A stretch of DNA of 64,000 bases from JAGVUD01 sp052033935 (lineage in GTDB: Bacteria; Armatimonadota; UBA5829; DSUL01): assembly GCA_052033935.1 (NCBI GenBank), contig JBPOJE010000002.1, positions 1-64,000 on the forward strand, written 5' to 3'. Positions within the stretch are counted from its first letter, which is position 1; each line of letters begins with the position of its first letter. The notes below the pieces were generated by a model. That model was given only the letters and a program-made list of their open reading frames with translations, was not told the origin of the DNA and made no database searches. Shown piece after piece: positions 52,988 through 60,661 of the stretch. The position numbers and the translations under genes are program-made.

Positions 52988-54984
52988 CTCATCCGGAAGT
53001 CAATGTTCGCGGGCGGCGGATACTCCCTGCGCACCCGCTCGCGCAGCGCGGCGTTCACCGGAATCCCCTCCGCCGCCGCAATCCGCCTCTCGTGCATGGC
53101 AAACCAGAGATTCGTCAGCAGCACCTCGCCTTCGCGCACTGTAGTGAACTCGTGCTTCAGGGCCTGTTCCAGTTCGTCCAGATCGCCCAGTCCCAGTGCC
53201 GCGACGGCTCCCGATATGCGTATACGCTCGTGCGAGGCGATATCGGGCCTGAGTCCCCGGATGAAGCCCTTCAGCTCCGCATACCGTCCGGCCTCGAGTA
53301 GCGACTGAGCGCACTCCCGGGCAAGCGAAACCTCCTCGGGTCCTGCCTCCCACGCTTCCAGAAGCTGATCTGCGCACGCGCCGATCTTGCCTCGGCGGCC
53401 GGAGAGCCTAGCGATGTTTCTGAGCGCCCAGCTCGTCCTCTGGTGTTCCAGCGAACGCTGCCAGGCGCGCCGCGCGCCTGCGCGGTCGCCGGCTTCACGC
53501 CGCATCACCCCGATATGCAGCCACGCCAGCCAGTGATCGCTCTTCCCTCGCCGCGCGGCTGACGTCAAGAGCCTCCGCCACTCACGCTGCACCATATAAT
53601 GCCCCGGCCCCTCCTCCGGCTCGCGCTCGGGGAACGTCCCCGCCTCCAGCAGCGAGAGCCACGGCGCCTCGGCGTCGCCGATGGATTCCTTGGGAAACAG
53701 CAGTTCCGCAGGAATTCGGTCGGGCTCGCCTGCGGCCTTCAGCCTCCTGCGTTCCAGCGCTCCCCAGCCGGACCCGCTGAACAGAATCCCGTCCGGCGCG
53801 GCACTGGAAGACCCGGCGAAATCGGCGTTACGCTTCTCCACCTCCGCGTGCGGCAGCTTCTGCTCCAGCCGTTCTTCGACAGCGCTCCGCGCTGCGGCCC
53901 AGTCACTGTCGTGAACGGCTTGTGCTGGCGCCTCGATGTAACCGTACGCCTCCGTCCACGACCATTCGGCCAGCGGCGGCATCGGCAGGCACTCCAACTG
54001 TGTGCGCGCGAGGCCCGCCTGAATCTCAATGTACTGCCAGTCGGGGCCTCCCAGATAGTTCTGCCAGCGGCGCCCGCCCTGTCCCATCCCGAAGTAGAAC
54101 AGCTTGCGTCCCGCCAGCCGGTCCGTGGATGTCTGGACGAACCCGCGCCCTTCACCGTCCACGGCGGCAATCCAGCGCCGGTGTCCGTCCGGAATCCGCA
54201 TGAACATCTCGCCCGCCGCGCCTGCGTTCGTCGTGTAGGTCAGGTCCGGCCCGTCAGGAGAAGGAAGCTCCCTCACCGTGAAGCCCTTCTCGCCGCCCGT
54301 AATGACCGAATCCGCCGGAGCGATCACCCGCACATCCTCCGCTTCTGGAACGCCCATGTTCGTCCACCAGTACATCGGCAGCACGCGCTCGTGCGGGTTC
54401 ACAATGCGAACGCGGCTGTAGAGGAACGGCGAGCCCGGGGGCAGGTGGAAGTCAATCTGCCATGGGAAACACCGCACCCGGTCCCACTCATACAGCCGCA
54501 GCACGGGATAGCCTCCGGGGGACGCCACGCGTGCGGCGAACACAGGCGAGCAGGTCAGGTGGTAATGCCCGGTGACGCAGGTGTTCCATTCGATGCCCCC
54601 GGCGAACCAGGCGTTGCGGAGCGCCAGGTTCGCAGGCTGCCAGACGGGGTTGCGCGCGAGAAGCTCCCGCTCCAGCGGTTTGTGAACAAGCGAAACCATC
54701 CGCCCGCCCAGCCCTGGCAGGAATGTCGCTTTCACTAACTCATTCTCCAGCACAACGGAGGGCAGCGCGCGGGGCGTTCGCGCGCGGTTGTAGCCGTCCT
54801 GCATCCGGTGCGGCAGCACGAGCGGCTGCGTCCACTTTCCCATCCAGCGCCGCTCTGGCTCCGGCACGGTGTCATCAATGGCAATCCGCGCGTGCTCCGA
54901 TCGCCCGCGAAACACAGGCAACGGATTCTCCGGCCCGAGGTCGGCTGCCGGAATCGTGTATGTATCCAGTCTCAGTTCTGTCAC
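52984..54984 (-). CDS. DUF5107 domain protein with C-terminal helical repeats
   Basis: The 666 aa protein has a beta-rich N-terminal domain (PRALPSVVLENELVKATFLPGLGGRM, RNAWFAGGIEWN, PPGSPFLYSRVRIVNPHE) matching DUF5107, an aldose-epimerase-like supersandwich found with carbohydrate-active proteins. From residue 450 on, repeated helix pairs resemble TPR repeats. No signal peptide is seen after GTG 54984, so it may be cytosolic. The function is unknown; binding or converting a sugar is a guess. GGGGGCAGCTA precedes the start. Confidence 0.8.
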   Translation of the reverse strand: MTELRLDTYTIPAADLGPENPLPVFRGRSEHARIAIDDTVPEPERRWMGKWTQPLVLPHRMQDGYNRARTPRALPSVVLENELVKATFLPGLGGRMVSLVHKPLERELLARNPVWQPANLALRNAWFAGGIEWNTCVTGHYHLTCSPVFAARVASPGGYPVLRLYEWDRVRCFPWQIDFHLPPGSPFLYSRVRIVNPHERVLPMYWWTNMGVPEAEDVRVIAPADSVITGGEKGFTVRELPSPDGPDLTYTTNAGAAGEMFMRIPDGHRRWIAAVDGEGRGFVQTSTDRLAGRKLFYFGMGQGGRRWQNYLGGPDWQYIEIQAGLARTQLECLPMPPLAEWSWTEAYGYIEAPAQAVHDSDWAAARSAVEERLEQKLPHAEVEKRNADFAGSSSAAPDGILFSGSGWGALERRRLKAAGEPDRIPAELLFPKESIGDAEAPWLSLLEAGTFPEREPEEGPGHYMVQREWRRLLTSAARRGKSDHWLAWLHIGVMRREAGDRAGARRAWQRSLEHQRTSWALRNIARLSGRRGKIGACADQLLEAWEAGPEEVSLARECAQSLLEAGRYAELKGFIRGLRPDIASHERIRISGAVAALGLGDLDELEQALKHEFTTVREGEVLLTNLWFAMHERRIAAAEGIPVNAALRERVRREYPPPANIDFRMS

Positions 54985-55067
54985 TAGCTGCCCCCAGAAT
55001 GCGTAGGAATAGGGCAGCCGCGGCCGCCCGCACAACTATAGCAGAGGCGGCGCTCCAGGTCACCATG

Positions 55068-55103
55068 AAAAACGGCCTCCGGGGACAAAAACCCCGGAGG
55101 CCG
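55068..55103 (-). terminator. Rho-independent terminator of groESL
   Basis: A perfect 12 bp stem (55103-55092 with 55084-55073), 7 nt loop, is followed on the minus strand by five U's. It lies 29 nt after the groEL stop. Confidence 0.93.
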
Positions 55104-55132
55104 ATGTCTCTTGTCTGAAGCCTGCGCCTCAG

Positions 55133-56761
55133 CTACATGTCATAATCGTCCATGCCGCCGCCCGGCGCCGCCGGAGCTTTCTTCTTCTCCGGCTTCTCGG
55201 CAACCAGCGTCTCGGTCGTGAGCACCATGCCCGCGATGGACGCGGCATTCTGCAGCGCGCTGCGCGTCACCTTGACGGGGTCCACGATGCCGGCCGGAAT
55301 CATCTCAACGATCTCGCCCGTCAGCGCGTTGAGGCCCCATCCGGGCTTCTCGGTGCGCTTCACGTCGCTGACCACCACGCTGCCCTCGAGTCCCGCGTTC
55401 TCGGCGATCTGCCTGAGCGGCTCTTCCAGCGCGCGCCGGACGATGTCGCCGCCGACCGCCTGGTCGCCCTTCAGCTTCATCTTCTCTAGCTTGGGCATCA
55501 GATTGATCAGCGTCACGCCGCCGCCCGCGACGATTCCTTCTTCAATCGCTGCGCGGGTGGCCGAGAGCGCGTCCTCGAACCGATGCTTCTTCTCTTTCAG
55601 CTCGGTCTCCGTGGATGCGCCGACCTTGATCACCGCAACGCCGCCCGCTAGCTTGGCCAGTCGCTCCTGCAGCTTCTCGCGGTCGTAGTTCGAGTCCGTC
55701 TCTTCGATTTGCTTGCGAATGAGCTGAATGCGCCCCGCCACAGCCTCGCGCGAACCCGCGCCTTCGATGATCGTCGTCTTCTCTTTCGAGATGATGACCT
55801 TCTTCGCCGACCCGAGCTGGTTCATCTCCAGGTTCTCGAGCTTCAAGCCGAGGTCCTCGCTGATGAACTCGCCTCCGGTGAGCGTCGCGATGTCGCGCAG
55901 CATCTCCTTGCGGCGGTCTCCGAAGCCCGGGGCCTTGGCGGCCGCGATCTGCAGCGTGCCGCGCAGGCGGTTCACAACGACGGTCGCCAGCGCGTCGCCG
56001 TCCAGGTCCTCGGCGATAATCACGAGCGGCCTGCGCGCCTGCGCGACCTTCTCGAGGAACGGCACCAGGTCTGCGGCGGCCGAGATCTTCTTCTCGAAAA
56101 TGAGGATCAGAGGGTTCTCGAAAACCGCCTCCATTCTTTCGGCGTCGGTGACCATGTAGGGCGAAATGTACCCCTTGTCGAACTGCATCCCCTCGACGAT
56201 CTCGACGTCCGTATCGCGGCCCTTCGACTCCTCGACCGTAATGACGCCGTCGCGCCCGACCTTGTCCATCGCGTCCGCGATGATGCCGCCGATCTCTTTG
56301 TCGTTGCCAGCGATGGCGGCAACGTTGGCCACTTCTTCCTTTGTCTCGACCGGCGTCGCCATGGCCTTCAGTTCTTTGAGGGCAACCTCCACCGCAGCGT
56401 CAATGCCCTTCTTCACAGCAATCGGATTGCCGCCCGCCGCGACGTACCTAAGGCCTTCGGTCACGAGAATCTCGGCGAGTACGGTCGCTGTGGTCGTCCC
56501 GTCGCCCGCGATGTCGTTGGTCTTCGATGCGACCTCGCGGACAAGCTGAGCGCCCATGTTCTCGTACGGGTCGGACAGTTCGATCTCTTTTGCGACCGTC
56601 ACGCCGTCCTTGGTGATTGTGGGGGAACCCCACTTTTTGTCCAGCACCACGTTGCGGCCGCGTGGTCCCAGGGTCACCTTCACCGCCGCGGCCACCGTCT
56701 TCGCGCCGCGCTCCAGCGCCCTGCGCGCCTCTTCGTCATAAACTATCTGTTTCGCAGCCAT
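55133..56761 (-). CDS. groEL: Chaperonin GroEL (60 kDa)
   Basis: The 542 aa chaperonin has VTLGPRGRNVVLDKKWG, the ATPase GDGTTTATVLA, EGIVAGGGVTL and DP(V)KVTRSALQNAASIA in normal order. The C-terminus ends GGGMDDYDM instead of a long GGM repeat tail. It is cotranscribed with groES 30 nt upstream. This is the only groEL copy in the window. Confidence 0.98.
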   Translation of the reverse strand: MAAKQIVYDEEARRALERGAKTVAAAVKVTLGPRGRNVVLDKKWGSPTITKDGVTVAKEIELSDPYENMGAQLVREVASKTNDIAGDGTTTATVLAEILVTEGLRYVAAGGNPIAVKKGIDAAVEVALKELKAMATPVETKEEVANVAAIAGNDKEIGGIIADAMDKVGRDGVITVEESKGRDTDVEIVEGMQFDKGYISPYMVTDAERMEAVFENPLILIFEKKISAAADLVPFLEKVAQARRPLVIIAEDLDGDALATVVVNRLRGTLQIAAAKAPGFGDRRKEMLRDIATLTGGEFISEDLGLKLENLEMNQLGSAKKVIISKEKTTIIEGAGSREAVAGRIQLIRKQIEETDSNYDREKLQERLAKLAGGVAVIKVGASTETELKEKKHRFEDALSATRAAIEEGIVAGGGVTLINLMPKLEKMKLKGDQAVGGDIVRRALEEPLRQIAENAGLEGSVVVSDVKRTEKPGWGLNALTGEIVEMIPAGIVDPVKVTRSALQNAASIAGMVLTTETLVAEKPEKKKAPAAPGGGMDDYDM

Positions 56762-56791
56762 TGTCTGAGTTCGTTGCTCCCTTCTTGCTGA

Positions 56792-57076
56792 CTAGTCTTT
56801 CACCGCGAAGATCGAGTCTTCGTCAAGGATCACGTAGTCCTTCCCGTCCACAGTCACCTCGGTGCCGCCATATTTGGCGTAGATGACCGTCTGCCCTTTC
56901 TTGACCTGCATCGGCGCGCGCGTGCCGTCATCCAGAACGCGCCCGGCGCCAACGGCCACGACCTTGCCCTCCTGCGGCTTCTTCTTCGCCGAGTCCGGCA
57001 GGATTATCCCGCCCGCGCTCTTCTCCTCTGCCTCGGACGGCTCAACCACGACCTTGTCAAATAACGGTTGTATCAT
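56792..57076 (-). CDS. groES: Co-chaperonin GroES
   Basis: The 94 aa protein begins IQPLFDKVVVEPSEAEEKSAGGIILPDSAKKKPQ with the mobile loop (about residues 17-32) that docks on GroEL, and ends with the KDYVILDEDSIFAV roof segment. GAGGAGGAAC precedes the ATG. A consensus promoter and CIRCE-like operator lie upstream. Confidence 0.98.
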   Translation of the reverse strand: MIQPLFDKVVVEPSEAEEKSAGGIILPDSAKKKPQEGKVVAVGAGRVLDDGTRAPMQVKKGQTVIYAKYGGTEVTVDGKDYVILDEDSIFAVKD

Positions 57077-57126
57077 CGTGTCTCGACTGTTCCTCCTCGC
57101 GTGCTATAGTGCGAAAACCTCTGGAT

Positions 57127-57153
57127 TTGGCAGTCGGGGTTCCCGAGTGCTAA
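57127..57153 (-). promoter_or_regulatory. CIRCE-like operator (HrcA site)
   Basis: On the minus strand the left half TTAGCACTC (57153-57145) is perfect. A 9 nt spacer follows, then GACTGCCAA (57135-57127), which matches GAGTGCTAA at seven of nine positions. It starts 10 nt after the -10 box, the usual place for HrcA repression. HrcA itself is not in the window. Confidence 0.85.
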
Positions 57154-57163
57154 TCCGCAAGGG

Positions 57164-57192
57164 ATATTATCTTTGAGCCCGGTGGATGTCAA
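57164..57192 (-). promoter_or_regulatory. Sigma70-type promoter of groESL
   Basis: TTGACA (57192-57187), a 17 nt spacer and TAATAT (57169-57164) on the minus strand. The start point would fall just before the CIRCE-like operator. The rest of the 306 nt gap to ilvD holds a GGCCCCGCGGGGCC palindrome (57349-57362) and no gene. Confidence 0.85.
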
Positions 57193-57382
57193 GAGGAGCC
57201 AGGCGTCCGCCTCGTTACGAGCGATTACAGATGACAAATGGAGGAAATCACGCCGCTGCTTCGAAAGTGTCATTGCCGCCGCGCGAGAATGACACGCGGC
57301 CGGGTTTTGCTCACAATACAGGCGGCGCACCACGGGCGCACAACCCTTGGCCCCGCGGGGCCGCTGCCAAAAAGGAACATCC

Positions 57383-59080
57383 ATGAGAAGCGACAAGATC
57401 AAGAAGGGCTTTGACCGTGCCCCCCACCGCAGCCTGCTCAAGGCGACCGGAGTAAGAGACGAAGATTTCGACAAGCCGTTCATCGGCATCGCCAACTCCT
57501 ACACCGACATCGTCCCCGGCCACATTCATCTGCAGGAGTTCGGGAACCTGGTCAAGCAGGCCGTGCGCGATGCGGGCGGAGTCCCCTTCATCTTCAATAC
57601 CATCGGTGTGGACGATGGGATTGCAATGGGGCACATCGGGATGCGCTACTCGCTTGCATCCCGCGAGCTTATCGCCGACTGCGTCGAAACCGTCATGGCG
57701 GCTCACTGCCTGGATGGAATGATCTGCATCCCGAACTGCGACAAAATCGTTCCGGGCATGCTTATGGCGTCCGTGCGGCTGAATGTCCCCACCATTTTCA
57801 TCAGCGGCGGCCCGATGGCGGCCGGAAAGGCTCCGTCCGGGCGTGCTGTGGACCTGATCTCGGTCTTCGAGGGTGTCGGCGCGTTTCAGGTGGGCAAGAT
57901 CGGCGAGGACGAGCTGAAGGAACTCGAGGACTTCGGATGTCCGGGCTGCGGATCGTGCAGCGGCATGTTCACCGCCAACTCCATGAACTGCCTCTGCGAG
58001 GCGCTCGGAATGGCGCTGCCGGGAAACGGCACCATCCTCGCCATTGACCCGAAGCGCGAAGATCTTGCGAAGCGCACCGCCGCGCAGATTCTGACCCTCG
58101 TCGAAAAAGACATCAAGCCGCGCGACATCATCACGCTGGAGTCTCTCGACAACGCCTTCGCGCTCGATATGGCCATGGGCGGCTCCACAAACACCGTGCT
58201 TCATGCCATAGCCGTCGCCAACGAAGCTGGGGTGAAGTATCCGCTGCAGCGGCTGAATAGCCTGTCCGGCCGTATCCCGAACATCTGCAAGGTCAGCCCG
58301 TCGCGGCCGGACGTGCACATGGAGGACGTGGATCGCGCGGGTGGCATCTCGGCCATCCTCAACACGCTGCTTCAGAGGCCCGGCTTGGTCAACGGGGATT
58401 GCCTCACCGTGACCGGCAAGACACTGGCTGAGAACGTCGCTGGGGCGGCGTCGCTCGATGAGGACGTGATCCGTTCGCTGGACAAAGCCTTCTCACAGAC
58501 GGGTGGCCTGGACATGCTGTTCGGCTCGCTCGCTCCGGAAGGCGCGGTCATCAAGAGCGCGGGCGTGCACCCGGATTGCCGCGTGTTCGAGGGTGAGGCG
58601 ATTGTCTTCGAGTCGCAGGACGAGTGCCTGGAGGGAATCGCCGCCGGAAAGGTGCGGGCGGGGCACGTTGTCGTGCTTCGCTACGAAGGTCCGCGGGGCG
58701 GCCCTGGCATGCCCGAGATGCTCTCGCCGACCTCCGCGATTCAGGGCATGGGCCTTGGCCGCGATGTGGCCCTCATCACCGACGGCCGCTTCTCGGGCGG
58801 CCCGAGGGGGATCTGCCTCGGACACATTTCGCCCGAGGCTGCGGAGGGAGGTCCGATCGCTCTGGTGCGCGACGGCGACAGGATTCGCATTGACATCAAC
58901 AGCCGCAATCTCGATCTGCTTGTGGACGAATCCGAGATGCAGGCCCGCCGCGCCGCCTGGAAGCGTCCCGCCTACAAGATCAACACCGGGTGGCTTGGCC
59001 GCTACAGCCGGATGGTGACCTCCGCCAGCACGGGTGCGATTATGCAGCTGGATATGCCCGAGGGAGCCCCGCAGAAGTGA
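57383..59080 (+). CDS. ilvD: Dihydroxy-acid dehydratase
   Basis: The 565 aa Fe-S enzyme makes 2-oxo acids for valine, leucine and isoleucine. Cluster ligands appear in IPNCDKIVPGM and in GCGSCSGMFTANSMNC; the ALGMALPGNGT and TDGRFSGGPRGICLGH blocks are also present. The ATG at 57383 has AAAAAGGAAC before it; an upstream open extension lacks homology. Its stop overlaps the GTG of thyX by 4 nt. Confidence 0.96.
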   Translation: MRSDKIKKGFDRAPHRSLLKATGVRDEDFDKPFIGIANSYTDIVPGHIHLQEFGNLVKQAVRDAGGVPFIFNTIGVDDGIAMGHIGMRYSLASRELIADCVETVMAAHCLDGMICIPNCDKIVPGMLMASVRLNVPTIFISGGPMAAGKAPSGRAVDLISVFEGVGAFQVGKIGEDELKELEDFGCPGCGSCSGMFTANSMNCLCEALGMALPGNGTILAIDPKREDLAKRTAAQILTLVEKDIKPRDIITLESLDNAFALDMAMGGSTNTVLHAIAVANEAGVKYPLQRLNSLSGRIPNICKVSPSRPDVHMEDVDRAGGISAILNTLLQRPGLVNGDCLTVTGKTLAENVAGAASLDEDVIRSLDKAFSQTGGLDMLFGSLAPEGAVIKSAGVHPDCRVFEGEAIVFESQDECLEGIAAGKVRAGHVVVLRYEGPRGGPGMPEMLSPTSAIQGMGLGRDVALITDGRFSGGPRGICLGHISPEAAEGGPIALVRDGDRIRIDINSRNLDLLVDESEMQARRAAWKRPAYKINTGWLGRYSRMVTSASTGAIMQLDMPEGAPQK

Positions 59081-59838
59081 CCGGAGACACGCCGGAGATC
59101 GTATCGGGTCCGAAGGTCGAACTGATCGCGGTCACGGGCTTCCGCAAGCCGGAGTGCACCGAATGGGAGACCGACACGCCGGTTGACGCCGAAAAGCTCA
59201 TCGAGTACGCGGGCAGGATGTGCTACCAGTCGTGGTCGAACCCGGCCGGGCGCACAAACAAAGAGTACATCGCGAACATGCTCAATCACGGGCATCTGTC
59301 CGTCATCGAGCATGCCTCCGCGGTGTTTGGCATCGAGGGAGTCTCGCGGTCGCTGACGCACGAACTGGTCCGGCACAGGCACTTCTCGTTCTCGCAGGTC
59401 TCGCAGCGCTACGTCAGCGAAGATCAGTCGCGTATGGTGGAACCGGGGTGCATCGCCGCCGATCCGGAGGCGCATCGGATATTCGTCGAGACGGCGGTGC
59501 GGGCGCAGGAAGCCTACCGGCGGCTCTACGCCATCCTCGCTGAAAGGTTCAGTGACGTTGAAGACCGGACTCTGCGCCGCAAGCTCGCGCGTCAAGCGGC
59601 GCGCAGCGTCCTTCCGAACGCGACTGAGACGAAGATCGTGATGACCGGCAACTTCCGCGCGTGGCGGCACTTCATCCGGATGCGCGCCAACGAGCATGCC
59701 GACGTCGAGATCAGGGCGGTGGCGGTCGAAATCTGCAGGCAGCTTCAGGAGGTTTCCCCTGCGGTGTTCGGGGACTACACGATCTCGAATCTGGGTGACG
59801 GCACTGAGGTTGCCACCGCGGGCTACCTGTTCGAGTGA
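59077..59838 (+). CDS. thyX: Flavin-dependent thymidylate synthase
   Basis: The 253 aa enzyme converts dUMP to dTMP with FAD and methylenetetrahydrofolate. The ThyX signature is RHRHFSFSQVSQRY, close to RHRxxSxNxxSxR with Ser for Asn. NATETKIVMTGNFRAWRHFIRMR gives the C-terminal motif. GTG 59077 overlaps the ilvD stop (GTGA). Confidence 0.94.
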   Translation: MTGDTPEIVSGPKVELIAVTGFRKPECTEWETDTPVDAEKLIEYAGRMCYQSWSNPAGRTNKEYIANMLNHGHLSVIEHASAVFGIEGVSRSLTHELVRHRHFSFSQVSQRYVSEDQSRMVEPGCIAADPEAHRIFVETAVRAQEAYRRLYAILAERFSDVEDRTLRRKLARQAARSVLPNATETKIVMTGNFRAWRHFIRMRANEHADVEIRAVAVEICRQLQEVSPAVFGDYTISNLGDGTEVATAGYLFE

Positions 59839-60473
59839 CCGTGCCTGAAGCGCGGATTATCACCCGCGTCTGCGGCCCGATGGCGAACAACTGCTACGCG
59901 GTGGTTGATGCGTCCGCGTCCGTTGCCGCCATCATTGATCCGGGAATCGAAGGGGCGGCGATCCTGGACGATCTGCCGCCCGGCGTCCGTGTCGAGATGG
60001 TGCTGCTGACGCACGGGCACTTCGACCATCTTGCGGACGTGGCAGAAGTTATGGAGCGCACCGGCGCGAAGCTGGGCCTCCATCCGGCGGACGAGCAGAT
60101 CGCGCGGCAGGCGCCCGGTATCGCCCGGATGTTTGGGATGGAGACCGCCTGCCCGCCCCCGCCCGATTTCGCGCTGGAGGGCGGTCAGGCCGTGCGCCTC
60201 GGAGCGCTCGATATCAAGGTCCTGCATGTGCCGGGCCATTCGCCGGGCGGAGTAACCTTCGTGATCAGGCAGGCGGTTTTCACCGGGGACACGCTCTTCG
60301 CCGGGTCCATCGGGCGCACCGACCTTCCGGGCGGTGACCTTCAGCAGTTGCTTGCTTCCATCCGCGATCAGCTTCTTGTTCTACCGGACGGCACGGTTGT
60401 GCTGCCCGGACACGGGCCGGACACGGCAATCGGGCGCGAGCGTAGCGGCAACCCGTTCTTGTTCGGGCTTTAG
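59835..60473 (+). CDS. MBL-fold hydrolase (glyoxalase II-like)
   Basis: The 212 aa protein has TRVCGPMANNCYAVVD at the start, the metal motif LTHGHFDHLADV, and HVPGHSPGG, TGDTLFAGSIGRTDLPGG and LPGHGPDT in the order of glyoxalase II and its thiolesterase relatives. It starts at GTG 59835 in an overlap with thyX. It may hydrolyse a thioester. The coupling to ilvD-thyX has no obvious metabolic meaning. Confidence 0.9.
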   Translation: MTVPEARIITRVCGPMANNCYAVVDASASVAAIIDPGIEGAAILDDLPPGVRVEMVLLTHGHFDHLADVAEVMERTGAKLGLHPADEQIARQAPGIARMFGMETACPPPPDFALEGGQAVRLGALDIKVLHVPGHSPGGVTFVIRQAVFTGDTLFAGSIGRTDLPGGDLQQLLASIRDQLLVLPDGTVVLPGHGPDTAIGRERSGNPFLFGL

Positions 60474-60661
60474 TCAGAGGGCCTTCGCGCCCTCACGCTT
60501 CAGCGCTTTCCGAAGCTGGCTGAAGTCCGGTTCTGACGGTTGCCACGATGTTTCGCGGATGTTGCCGGGCGCGTTCTGCTGCATTTCGAGCAGGAAAATC
60601 CATCCCCGCGGACAAACAAGACCGAAACTGGCTGCCGCGCCGGTGGTCACACGGAACGCCA

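Noticed and set aside
53599..54738. 379 aa plus-strand frame opposite the DUF5107 gene
   Set aside because: It is an antisense shadow without recognisable motifs.
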